From an uncultured bacterium (GTDB lineage: Bacteria > Bacteroidota > Bacteroidia > Bacteroidales > JACABE01), in NCBI GenBank assembly GCA_903911455.1, contig CAIWDQ010000585.1:1-13844 (forward strand): a stretch of DNA of 13,844 bases, written 5' to 3'. Made by a program: the position numbers and the translations under genes. Numbering within the stretch: position 1 is the first letter of the stretch; each line of letters opens with the position of its first letter. Shown here piece after piece: positions 6,826 through 13,844 of this stretch. Below the pieces are notes generated by a model, which was given only the letters and a program-made list of their open reading frames with translations, did no database searches and was not told the origin of the DNA.

Positions 6826-8385
6826 TTATTTGCCTTTTAAAACTTTAAGTAAAGCTTTTCTTGCTTCATCAACTTCTTTTTTATCTATTTTAGATAGATC
6901 AAATTCATTAATATCCTTTTGAATAGACTTAGAAAGATTACCTAAAACTTTTGCGTTTATTTCTTTATTAACCCCAACTAAAGCAATAGCAAGACTCTTA
7001 TTATTTATTAATTTAAGTTTACGTTTAAGTTCAGTATCTTCAACTTTTAAAACAGGATTTAAACTAGTAACTTTTATAGCAACTTCCTTAACTTTTTTAG
7101 GTGCTACTTTTGTAATAGTTTCCTTTTTTGTAACTTTCTGAACTTCCTTTACAGGAATATTATTAACTTGTTCAGGTTCGCTTTGGATATTATTAGTTTC
7201 ATAAAAATTATCTAAGCGTATTGTGAAATCAGAAAGAACATTCATGTAATTAATAAAAGCTTCGTAAGGTGAGCCATAAGGATTGAAGTATTTATGAACA
7301 TCACCATCAGAAAACCATTTAGTACACATATAATAGAAATGATCTGAGGTTTGTAAGTAACGCCATTCTTTAATCAAATCAAAATTTTGTGTTGATTTTA
7401 CTTTATGTTCTATTGCATAAATACTGTCAAAAGCTTCGTCCTGTAAATCATTACCCAACCAAGCTGTTAAATCTCTTTCTTCATCAGCCCACGAGATTGG
7501 ATGAGGTACATGAATAGCTGCAACAGGTTGCATCCTATCAGTAAGTTCTGATGGAGTATTGAACGAATAATTAGAATGTGAGAAAACTCTTCCCGGTAAA
7601 GCTCTTAAAAAATCAAATATTCCTGTTTCCGACCATTGATGTTCACCGAAAGTTTCATAATCCATAAATAGATTAACAACTTCCTGATTTTGGTCAATGT
7701 TATTTAACCAGTCTACAAACTTTTCAGTAGTTAAAGGCCAGCTTTCCCAACTTCTTTGAGAGAATCTGAAAGCAATATCATCACTTAACTGAAAGTTCTT
7801 TAATAACAACTTTAGTTTAGGATTTATAGCATTGCGGTACATATAATTCGGACTTTTCCAACCTAATACATGTTTTGCTCCTTCAGTCAGCATAGTTTCA
7901 AAGCCCATATCAGCAACCATTTCCCCTATGTGATCTGAATAAATTAACTCAGTATTTCTGAAAGTCCTTGGACGAATACCAAACAAACTTTCAATTTTAT
8001 TACGTTGAGCTTCTACTTGTGTAGTAAATTCTTCTTTACTTTTCAAAGCAGACAAAGAGTGAGTGTAGGTTTCAGCTAAAAATTCAACGCAACCAGTTTC
8101 AGCAAGCCTTCTGAAACTTTCTATAACATCAGGAGTATAAAGTTCAAACTGATCTAGAGCAGTTCCAGAAATTGAATAACTTATTTTAAAACCTGAACCA
8201 TATTCTTTTATCAAATCTAACATAACCTGGTTTGTTGGAAGATAGCACTTGTCAGCTACTCTTCTTGCAATATACCTGTTTTGAAATTCATCAAAATAGT
8301 TATGATCTTTGCCTATATCAAAAAAACGATAGGTTCTTAATCTAAATGGTTGGTGTACCTGAAAGTAAAAACAAATTGATCTCAT
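6826..8385 (-). CDS. GH57 alpha-amylase-like enzyme with FliG-like C-terminal tail
   Basis: A 519-residue cytoplasmic glycoside hydrolase family 57 protein with no signal peptide, expected to cleave or transfer alpha-1,4-glucan by retention. The five GH57 conserved regions are visible: HQPFR (11-15), GCVEFLAETYTHSL (98-111), TFRNTELIY (141-149) with E146 as expected nucleophile, MDYETFGEH (241-249) with D242 as expected acid/base, and WADEERDLTAWLGND (299-313). The last resembles the Methanocaldococcus jannaschii alpha-amylase group. The catalytic part ends near 395. A charged, lysine-rich linker (about 400-440) leads to a ~70-residue helical tail (450-519) with SLAIALVG, NLSKSIQKDI and VDEARKALLKVLK, which resembles the FliG C-terminal domain; this is inference from pattern. 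The gene lies 35 bp after the GT4 gene. Exact activity (amylase, branching or 4-alpha-glucanotransferase) cannot be fixed from sequence; the motifs are less like GH57 branching enzymes. Confidence 0.9.
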   Translation of the reverse strand: MRSICFYFQVHQPFRLRTYRFFDIGKDHNYFDEFQNRYIARRVADKCYLPTNQVMLDLIKEYGSGFKISYSISGTALDQFELYTPDVIESFRRLAETGCVEFLAETYTHSLSALKSKEEFTTQVEAQRNKIESLFGIRPRTFRNTELIYSDHIGEMVADMGFETMLTEGAKHVLGWKSPNYMYRNAINPKLKLLLKNFQLSDDIAFRFSQRSWESWPLTTEKFVDWLNNIDQNQEVVNLFMDYETFGEHQWSETGIFDFLRALPGRVFSHSNYSFNTPSELTDRMQPVAAIHVPHPISWADEERDLTAWLGNDLQDEAFDSIYAIEHKVKSTQNFDLIKEWRYLQTSDHFYYMCTKWFSDGDVHKYFNPYGSPYEAFINYMNVLSDFTIRLDNFYETNNIQSEPEQVNNIPVKEVQKVTKKETITKVAPKKVKEVAIKVTSLNPVLKVEDTELKRKLKLINNKSLAIALVGVNKEINAKVLGNLSKSIQKDINEFDLSKIDKKEVDEARKALLKVLKGK

Positions 8386-8420
8386 ATATTGAATTGTTTG
8401 TTTCTTAAATTATTTTGTAA

Positions 8421-9707
8421 TTAGTTTTGTATTGCTTTTAAATAAACATCTTTTACCATGCCTGCTGCTGCATCCCATTTCATATTATCTACTTCAGCTT
8501 TACCATGATGAATAAACATTTTTGATAAAGCATCATAATGTAATAAACCATAAATAGCATCTGCCATTGCATCTATATCCCAGAAGTCAATTTTCAATGC
8601 ATATTTTAATACTTCTGAAACTCCTGACTGTTTAGAGATTACAACTGGAACATTTGAACGCATAGCTTCTAAAGGAGAGATGCCAAAAGGTTCTGATACT
8701 GATGGCATCACATAAACATCACTCATTGCAAACATCCTGTCAACATTTTCTGCGTCAAGGAAGCCTGTGAAGTGAAAGTTTTTAGATATTCTTAATTCTG
8801 CTACACGACGTATCATTCTGTTAAGCATATCCCCTGAACCTGCCATGACAAACCTGACATTCTTATCTTTCTGCAAAACTTTATAAGCAGCTTCAACAAA
8901 ATAATCAGGACCTTTCTGAAATGTTACCCTTCCCAGGAAAGTTACTATCTTTTCTTTAACATATTTCTCTTCGTAAGTATATCCTGGACGAGTTGTTGGT
9001 TCAACAGCATTATGAACAACATGTACCTTATCAGGGTCTATTCCATATCTTTCTATAATAATATTTCTTGTAAGATTACTAACGGCAATGATAAGATCAG
9101 CTTTCTCCATTCCTAATCTTTCAATATCATATACATTTTGATTGATATTTTCGCCAGAACGATCAAATTCTGTTGCATGTACATGAATAATCAGAGGTTT
9201 CCCACTTATTTTCTTTGCTGCTATACCTGCAGGATAAGTTAACCAATCATGGGCATGTATTACATCAAATGTATTTTGAAGAGCAATAGTAGAAGCTACT
9301 AAAGCATATCTCTGCACTTCTTCCATAAGATTCTGCCCATATTTACCTGAAAATTGATAGTATTTACTAAAAATAGAATCATATTCAGATTTGCCTGTTT
9401 CACGAGTATAATTTATGATATCATAAAACTGTTCGGGAGTATTATATGGAATCAAATTGGAACCTACTTCAATGTATGAAATATCTTCCCAATGATCTTT
9501 ATATAAAGTGTCTCTGATATCAACAGGTACTTCACTTGCACTTAAAAGTCTTACCGCTTGCTGATTTTCGTCTCCATAAGCTTTAGGAACAACAAAAATT
9601 ACCTGCACACCCTGGTGAAGGAGTCCTTTTGTTAAACCAAAACAAGCAGTTCCTAATCCTCCAGTTATATGTGGTGGAAATTCCCAACCAAACATTAATA
9701 CCTTCAT
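8421..9707 (-). CDS. GT4-family glycosyltransferase of the glycogen cluster
   Basis: A 428-residue GT-B-fold retaining glycosyltransferase, cytoplasmic. The N-terminus MKVLMFGWEFPPHITGGLG (1-19) carries the glycine-rich loop shared by GT4 and GT5 glycogen synthases. HAHDW is at 151-155. The C-terminal nucleotide-sugar domain shows LGRVTFQKGPDYF (258-270), VRFVMAGSGD (284-293) and SEPFGISPLEAM (338-349), giving the E339-x7-E347 pair. It lies second in the operon, 59 bp after the debranching gene and 35 bp before the GH57 gene. The setting suggests alpha-glucan synthesis or priming, but the donor and acceptor cannot be read from sequence. With a GT3 synthase in the same operon it may be a second synthase or make a primer. 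Start at MKV fits the beginning of the fold exactly. Confidence 0.88.
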   Translation of the reverse strand: MKVLMFGWEFPPHITGGLGTACFGLTKGLLHQGVQVIFVVPKAYGDENQQAVRLLSASEVPVDIRDTLYKDHWEDISYIEVGSNLIPYNTPEQFYDIINYTRETGKSEYDSIFSKYYQFSGKYGQNLMEEVQRYALVASTIALQNTFDVIHAHDWLTYPAGIAAKKISGKPLIIHVHATEFDRSGENINQNVYDIERLGMEKADLIIAVSNLTRNIIIERYGIDPDKVHVVHNAVEPTTRPGYTYEEKYVKEKIVTFLGRVTFQKGPDYFVEAAYKVLQKDKNVRFVMAGSGDMLNRMIRRVAELRISKNFHFTGFLDAENVDRMFAMSDVYVMPSVSEPFGISPLEAMRSNVPVVISKQSGVSEVLKYALKIDFWDIDAMADAIYGLLHYDALSKMFIHHGKAEVDNMKWDAAAGMVKDVYLKAIQN

Positions 9708-9766
9708 AATTTAGCTATTAGTTTTAATTTTATTACGTTTGTTACTCAATTTAATTCTTTATTATT

Positions 9767-11716
9767 TTATAAATTCTCATACTTATCAATTAAATACTTT
9801 ATGCGGAGTAATTCTGCAACACTCCATGCTTGCGAAGGAGTTCCACCTGGTTTATGAGGTGGATTACCATCATAAACTTCAGAGATTGTTGCGATACCAT
9901 GTTCTTTCATTACAGGCTCAAATCCCTCATAAATATTCTTTACAAAAGAGAGTCCGCTCTTTCCATGTATTTTCAGATAAGCTTCTACAAAATGACCTAA
10001 CAACCATGGCCAAACAGTTCCCTGATGATAAGCATTATCTCTGTCGGTTTGATTTCCAAAGTATATATCTTTATAATCATCTGACTTTGGAGATAATGTT
10101 CTTAAACCTCTTGGAGTTAAAAGTTCTTTCTTTATTAATTCTAAGATAAGTTGTCTTATCTTTTCGCTAAGCGGCATATAAGGTAATGAAGCAGCGAAAA
10201 CCATGTTAGGTCTTATACTGAAATCTTTAAAATCACCATTAACATAGTCGGCGAGATAACCAATTTCTTTGCTCCAGAAAGTATCTTTAAAAGATGTAGG
10301 AATTAATTTAGATAATGTTTCCCAATTATTGATAAAACTCTTATCGTTGGCAAGTTTGGCCGTTTCTAAACTAAACATTATTGCATTATACCACAAAGCA
10401 TTTATCTCAACGTTCATGCCAATACGAGGAGTTACTGGCTTTCCGTTTACAACAGCATCCATCCAGGTAAGTGCTTTTCCAGGCTCTCCTGCATATATCA
10501 TTCCGTTCTCCAGCATTTTTATGTTATGCATGGTTCCATTGCGATATCCTTCCAGAATTGTTCGCATCTTTGCACCATATTCTTTCCAGATTTTATCTTT
10601 TGTATCTGTAAATTCAGCATATTGTTGTAGCGCCCAGAAAAACCAAAGTGGTGCATCCACAGAATTATATGCAGAGTTATTTCCTTCGCCAATATTAGGG
10701 AAAAGTGGTCCGTTAAGTTCCGAAACCATCGTATCTATAACTGCTTTACAAGTTTTATAATCACCTGTAACTAAAGTTAAGCCAGGAAGAGAAATAAAGG
10801 TATCTCTACCCCATCTTCCAAACCATGGGAATCCGGCAATCACTTCGGTTTTCTTTCCTCGTTTAACTATAAACTGTTGTGCAGCATTCTTTAAACAATT
10901 TTCAAAATTGTTGCGTGGAACTCTTTTTGAAGATTCGTTTGTATAAAATCTTTTTAAGGAAGCTGGATTTACTTCTTCTATCCCTGCTGCAAAATAAACA
11001 CTTTCTCCTTTTGCTATTTCAAATTCAAAAAATCCGGGAACATATAGATCTTCAAGATAATCATAACCTCTTTCTTTTTCCTGTTGATATTCTAAATTGT
11101 AATACCAGTCGGGCACATGAGTATATTGTACTTCTTTTGAAAACTGCATGTGTATGTGAGAATATCCCTGATACATACGCATTTTCACACCATTATGTAT
11201 TTGTTCGTAGCTTTTATCAACATCATTATTGGCTTTTGCCAGTTTATGTATGTTGCGATAAGCTAAAAATGGTTTAACCTTTAGTTTAGTTGGTGAATGA
11301 GCATCAATTAAGGTGTATTTTACAATGATACGGTCTTCTTTTTCTGAAAAAAGTATTTCTTTTTCTAAAATAACACCACCTACTCTATAAGTTAGGATAG
11401 GGATAGGTTCGGTTACAAAACTCTCAACATATTTATGTCCTTTTGGATAATAATTATCATTCTGGTACTTATGGATAGCTAAATTAAACTGAGCATCGTT
11501 TTGTATTACTGTTTCGTCAATTGCGGATAGAAGGATATGGTTTTCACCATCAATCATTGGTTGAGGTACTACCAAAAAGCCATGATACTTCCTTGTATTG
11601 CAATATATAATAGTGCTACTTGCATAAGAACCTGCTCTGTTTGATCTGATAACTTCTCTGTTTAAAGAAAATTCAAGATTTACTAATTGTTCTTTGTCAA
11701 ACTCTATATAGCTCAT
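9767..11716 (-). CDS. Glycogen debranching enzyme (amylo-alpha-1,6-glucosidase type, GH133-like)
   Basis: A 649-residue cytoplasmic enzyme expected to hydrolyse alpha-1,6 branch points of glycogen, of the archaeal/bacterial GDE type. The N-terminal beta-rich domain (about 12-245) begins with SLNREVIRSNRAGSYASST and NTRKYHGFLV, typical of the GDE N-terminal family. The C-terminal (alpha/alpha)6-barrel (about 275-645) contains GFPWFGRWGRDTFISLPG (295-312), NSVDAPLWFFWALQQY (351-366), LTWMDA (416-421), NVEINALWYNA (435-445), YHQGTVWPWLLGHF (563-576) and ISEVYDGNPPHKPGGTPSQA (611-630). All conserved acidic residues expected of this GH15-like fold seem present, and length is normal. It is the first gene of the operon, about 80 bp downstream of a matching promoter. 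It should supply linear chains to the phosphorylase domain encoded downstream. Confidence 0.93.
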   Translation of the reverse strand: MSYIEFDKEQLVNLEFSLNREVIRSNRAGSYASSTIIYCNTRKYHGFLVVPQPMIDGENHILLSAIDETVIQNDAQFNLAIHKYQNDNYYPKGHKYVESFVTEPIPILTYRVGGVILEKEILFSEKEDRIIVKYTLIDAHSPTKLKVKPFLAYRNIHKLAKANNDVDKSYEQIHNGVKMRMYQGYSHIHMQFSKEVQYTHVPDWYYNLEYQQEKERGYDYLEDLYVPGFFEFEIAKGESVYFAAGIEEVNPASLKRFYTNESSKRVPRNNFENCLKNAAQQFIVKRGKKTEVIAGFPWFGRWGRDTFISLPGLTLVTGDYKTCKAVIDTMVSELNGPLFPNIGEGNNSAYNSVDAPLWFFWALQQYAEFTDTKDKIWKEYGAKMRTILEGYRNGTMHNIKMLENGMIYAGEPGKALTWMDAVVNGKPVTPRIGMNVEINALWYNAIMFSLETAKLANDKSFINNWETLSKLIPTSFKDTFWSKEIGYLADYVNGDFKDFSIRPNMVFAASLPYMPLSEKIRQLILELIKKELLTPRGLRTLSPKSDDYKDIYFGNQTDRDNAYHQGTVWPWLLGHFVEAYLKIHGKSGLSFVKNIYEGFEPVMKEHGIATISEVYDGNPPHKPGGTPSQAWSVAELLRIKYLIDKYENL

Positions 11717-11793
11717 AAATATTTAGTTGTGTTAAAATTTTTCTGAAAATAATCTATCAAATTATAGTATTTTTTTAAAGAAATTTGGAGTTG

Positions 11794-11822
11794 CAAAGTT
11801 ACTCATTTAATTTCATTTACAA
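11794..11822 (-). promoter_or_regulatory. Bacteroidota-type promoter of the glycogen operon
   Basis: Read on the minus strand, TTG at 11822-11820 is followed after 18 bases by TAACTTTG at 11801-11794, an exact TAnnTTTG element. This matches the -33/-7 pattern and spacing known for Bacteroides and Flavobacterium primary sigma factor promoters. Transcription would start near 11788, giving a leader of about 70 bases before the debranching-enzyme start at 11716. Confidence 0.6.
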
Positions 11823-11837
11823 TGTTAAATTAACATT
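11821..11837. promoter_or_regulatory. Candidate operator palindrome over the -33 element
   Basis: AATGTTAA-A-TTAACATT is a perfect inverted repeat with 8-base arms and a single central base. It overlaps the TTG of the -33 element by two bases and extends upstream, a position suited to a dimeric repressor or activator. No regulator gene is encoded in the window. In such AT-rich DNA chance palindromes occur, but 8+1+8 at this spot is noteworthy. Confidence 0.4.
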
Positions 11838-12056
11838 ATTTTTAAAACAATAATTTCTGATTATGTATAAAATGCACTTTGCGTAAAGCAAATGGATTAA
11901 TAATTTAATTCTGTTTATTATAAAAATAGATTCATTTTAATTAACAATCAAATTGGCTTTTTGGTTTTAATTTTATGAAAATAATTATAAGCTCTTGATC
12001 TTAAACTTAACAAGTTTTGAAATCTTTCCTCTTTTTTACATGAATTATTAAAGTAT

Positions 12057-12072
12057 TGAATTTTTAAATTCA
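12057..12072. repeat. Short palindrome TGAATTT-TT-AAATTCA
   Basis: Perfect 7-base arms around TT, about 160 bp upstream of the lipoprotein gene and 340 bp upstream of the glycogen operon. It could be a protein-binding site; composition makes chance plausible. Confidence 0.3.
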
Positions 12073-12204
12073 TTTATAATAAACAAAATAATAATCATAC
12101 TAAAACAACTCATTATAAAACTGTTTATCAATAGTAATAATAAAATAATATGCATGCTTATCACAATAATTTCTAAAATTCTACGTATTTTGAATAAGTA
12201 TTTA

Positions 12205-12212
12205 TATTTTTG
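12205..12212 (+). promoter_or_regulatory. Possible -7 element of the lipoprotein gene
   Basis: TATTTTTG matches TAnnTTTG exactly and lies 20 bases before the ATG at 12233, which would leave a leader of only about 15 bases. A TTTG at 12189-12192 lies upstream but the 12-base spacer is too short for a normal -33 element, so support is partial. Confidence 0.35.
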
Positions 12213-12232
12213 GCAATTGAAATTTACAATTT

Positions 12233-13708
12233 ATGATAAACAGGATCTTTTTGCGATTTGTACCTCAAGCTTTAGTGATTTTAACCTTGTGCAGCATTAT
12301 ATTTTCGTGTCGTAAGGACGATACTATCACTACTTCAACTTCTGCAAAGCTGAACTTCTCGGCTGATACTGTTATCTTTGATACCGTTTTTACTACTCTT
12401 GGTTCTGTTACCCAAAAGGTGATGGTTTACAATAATAATTCACAAAAGATCAATATTTCATCAATTAGGCTGGGTAAAGGAGTAAATTCGATGTATAGGA
12501 TTAATGTTGATGGAACTTCTGGTTTTGAAGTGAATAATGTTGAGATTGCGGCTCACGATAGCATGTATATCTTTGTAAAAGTCACTATTAATCCAAATAA
12601 TCAGTCGAATCCGCTTATTATAAACGATTCCATTGTTTTTATTACCAATTCTAACTTACAAAATATACAATTGGTAGCTTGGGGGCAAGATGCATACTAT
12701 CATGTGCCAAATCATAAGCTGACTTTTAATGATGGGACTTATATTAAGTATTCCATTGCAGATTGTAGTGTTCCCTGGCCTAATGATAAGCCTCATGTAA
12801 TTTATGGCTATTGTGTTGTCGATTCTGCTTCAACTCTTACTTTGCAATCGGGAACTAAGCTTTACTTTGCTCCTAACGCGGTGTTGTGGGTATATAGTTA
12901 CGCTACTTTAAAGGTTTATGGTTCGTCAAATAGTCCGGTATCTTTTCAAGGGGCAAGACTGGATGCTTATTACAAAGATTTACCCGGACAATGGGGTAAA
13001 ATTTGGCTTTCGGCAGGAAGTAAGGATAATGAAATTAATTTTGCCGTTATTAAGAATGGAACTATAGGTATTCAGGCTGATACGAATGTGAATTCTAATC
13101 CGACACTTACACTTAACAATACTATGATAGATAATATGAGTGTTGCGGGTTTGTATGCTCAGGGTGCTAAAATATATACTACAAGTAGTGTGATTTCTAA
13201 CTGTGGTTCTTACGGAATTGTATTATCTATTGGTGGTGACTATCAATTTTATCAGTGTACGCTTGGTAATTACTGGAACTATACTTTCAGACAAACTCCT
13301 TCGCTGGTTTTGAATAATTATTATAAAGATAATAACAATGTAGTGATTTTACGTCCGCTTACCCGTGCTACTTTTGGCAATTGCATAATATATGGCTCCA
13401 GCGACGATGAAATCCTGCTCGACAGTTATACTACTGGTACTTTTAATTTCAAATTTGACAATTGCATTCTTAAAACTACACTTCCCACATCTAATCCTGC
13501 TTTTTTTAATAATTGTAAGATAAATACCGATCCTTTGTTTAAGAACACCTCTTCGGCTCCTGCCGATATGAGTATTCCAAACAATTCGCCTGCTATTGGG
13601 GCAGGTAGTCCAAACTGGTCTAATTTAGCTATTAATGGGGATTATAAAGGCAATCCCTGGGGAAGTCCTCCTAGTATTGGTGCTTTCGAAAAGGGTTCTA
13701 AAAAATAA
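12233..13708 (+). CDS. Surface lipoprotein with right-handed beta-helix domain
   Basis: Predicted 491-residue lipoprotein, anchored in the outer membrane and probably surface exposed; biological role unknown. Residues 1-25 are a lipoprotein signal peptide with the lipobox SIIFS-C26. The following R-K-D-D matches the lysine-plus-acidic lipoprotein export signal described in Bacteroidota such as Capnocytophaga. Residues about 38-152 form an Ig/ASH-like beta domain (FDTVFTTLGSVTQKVMVYN, ending QLVAWGQDAYYH). From about 185 to 440 a right-handed parallel beta-helix is suggested by repeated short strands with Asn/Gly turns (SGTKLYFAPNAVLWVYSYATLKVYG is split over 206-230; GSYGIVL at 325-331; FGNCIIYG at 381-388; FDNCILK at 408-414). 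The end (451-486, NNSPAIGAG ... SIGAFE) is the usual closing segment of such beta-helix proteins. No catalytic residues for a polysaccharide lyase could be assigned. It is divergent from the glycogen operon and not clearly related. Confidence 0.85.
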   Translation: MINRIFLRFVPQALVILTLCSIIFSCRKDDTITTSTSAKLNFSADTVIFDTVFTTLGSVTQKVMVYNNNSQKINISSIRLGKGVNSMYRINVDGTSGFEVNNVEIAAHDSMYIFVKVTINPNNQSNPLIINDSIVFITNSNLQNIQLVAWGQDAYYHVPNHKLTFNDGTYIKYSIADCSVPWPNDKPHVIYGYCVVDSASTLTLQSGTKLYFAPNAVLWVYSYATLKVYGSSNSPVSFQGARLDAYYKDLPGQWGKIWLSAGSKDNEINFAVIKNGTIGIQADTNVNSNPTLTLNNTMIDNMSVAGLYAQGAKIYTTSSVISNCGSYGIVLSIGGDYQFYQCTLGNYWNYTFRQTPSLVLNNYYKDNNNVVILRPLTRATFGNCIIYGSSDDEILLDSYTTGTFNFKFDNCILKTTLPTSNPAFFNNCKINTDPLFKNTSSAPADMSIPNNSPAIGAGSPNWSNLAINGDYKGNPWGSPPSIGAFEKGSKK

Positions 13709-13734
13709 TTACGAATTACGAATTACGAATTACG
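13707..13734. repeat. Tandem 7-bp repeat AATTACG, four copies
   Basis: Four exact copies of AATTACG run on without interruption, and the first starts inside the TAA stop codon of the lipoprotein gene. The tract is followed by a run of T. Slippage could change copy number without affecting the protein. Confidence 0.85.
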
Positions 13735-13753
13735 ATTTTTTTTGAAGGGAAGG

Positions 13754-13785
13754 CTTTTAGGGGTTTAGACTTTTAGGCTTTTAGG
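13754..13785 (+). repeat. CTTTTAGG repeats
   Basis: Three exact copies of CTTTTAGG at 13754-13761, 13770-13777 and 13778-13785, with a related GGGTTTAGA between the first two. This is non-coding sequence downstream of the lipoprotein gene; function unknown. Confidence 0.6.
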
Positions 13786-13810
13786 AAAATTCTATCCTTT
13801 TGTCTTTAAG

Positions 13811-13844
13811 TCCTCTCCTCCCAGGAGAGGATTTAGGTGAGGTG
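13811..13844 (+). repeat. Hairpin plus TGAGGT tail, Bacteroidota-type intergenic repeat (cut by window edge)
   Basis: TCCTCTCCT (13811-13819) and AGGAGAGGA (13823-13831) form a perfect 9-bp stem with a CCC loop. The tail GGATTTAGGTGAGGTG (13829-13844) resembles GGAGTTGGGGTGAGGTT at 2271-2287 at the other end of the window. There is no U-run, so it is more likely a dispersed repeat than a simple terminator, though it could end the lipoprotein mRNA. Confidence 0.5.

Larger units (their letters stand above)
11717..12232. other. 516-bp AT-rich divergent intergenic region
   Basis: It separates the glycogen operon (leftward) from the lipoprotein gene (rightward). No reading frame of note is present. 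It holds a promoter for each side (11794-11822 and 12205-12212), a palindrome at 11821-11837, another at 12057-12072, and a small inverted repeat TTTGC-GTAAA-GCAAA at 11878-11892. The rest is low-complexity A/T sequence in which short repeats are expected by chance. It is long for a compact genome and may hold binding sites. Confidence 0.6.

Noticed and set aside
9739..10149. A 136-codon open frame on the plus strand
   Set aside because: It is antisense to the 3' end of the debranching-enzyme gene, including the conserved GTVWPW and PGGTPSQA regions, and looks like a shadow.
10269..10760. A 163-codon open frame on the plus strand
   Set aside because: It lies wholly antisense to the debranching-enzyme gene, whose conserved motifs run through this stretch; its translation shows no domain.
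10879..11277. A 132-codon open frame on the plus strand
   Set aside because: It is antisense to the debranching-enzyme gene, with a composition typical of reverse-frame translation.
13707..13785. CRISPR-like repeats
   Set aside because: The units are 7-8 bp, mostly without spacers, so this is simple tandem and short direct repetition.

Overview
The window reads as a piece of a low-GC, AT-rich Bacteroidota chromosome. Three things point there: a type IX secretion (T9SS) C-terminal sorting domain on the first full gene, a lipoprotein whose mature end starts C-R-K-D-D (a lipoprotein-export-type signal), and a TAnnTTTG promoter element upstream of the main operon. Shine-Dalgarno-like sites are absent from five of the six complete genes, which also fits. 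The genus cannot be named from this sequence.

Left part (1-2368). The first 128 bases hold the last 41 codons of what looks like an IS4-type transposase. After a gene-free stretch comes a secreted multidomain protein of PKD-like, CARDB-like and PKD modules ending in a T9SS sorting domain. Its 3' end converges on the glycogen operon. The 165-bp gap between them is packed with three different inverted repeats: a REP-like imperfect repeat, a terminator hairpin, and a perfect 36-bp palindrome one base from the opposite gene's stop codon.

Centre (2369-11716). Four genes on the minus strand form an alpha-glucan (glycogen) operon, transcribed right to left: GH133-type debranching enzyme, GT4 glycosyltransferase, GH57 alpha-amylase-like enzyme, and a 1415-residue fusion of a eukaryote-like GT3 glycogen synthase with a GT35 alpha-glucan phosphorylase. 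Gaps are 59, 35 and 209 bp. A matching -33/-7 promoter lies about 80 bp before the first gene, with an 8+1+8 palindrome over its -33 element. Together the genes cover chain synthesis (GT3, perhaps GT4), phosphorolysis (GT35), branch removal (GH133) and alpha-glucan hydrolysis or transfer (GH57). No ADP-glucose pyrophosphorylase and no classical GH13 branching enzyme is present.

Right part (11717-13844). A 516-bp AT-rich divergent intergenic region leads to a surface-lipoprotein gene with an N-terminal Ig/ASH-like domain and a right-handed beta-helix. Behind it lie a 7-bp tandem repeat, a short CTTTTAGG repeat and a hairpin-plus-tail element resembling part of the element at 2204-2287.

The most interesting points are the synthase-phosphorylase fusion, which puts opposing reactions on one chain; a C-terminal tail on the GH57 enzyme that resembles the FliG C-terminal domain; the palindrome over the operon promoter; and the stacked inverted repeats between the convergent genes. 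No wholly new system could be demonstrated.
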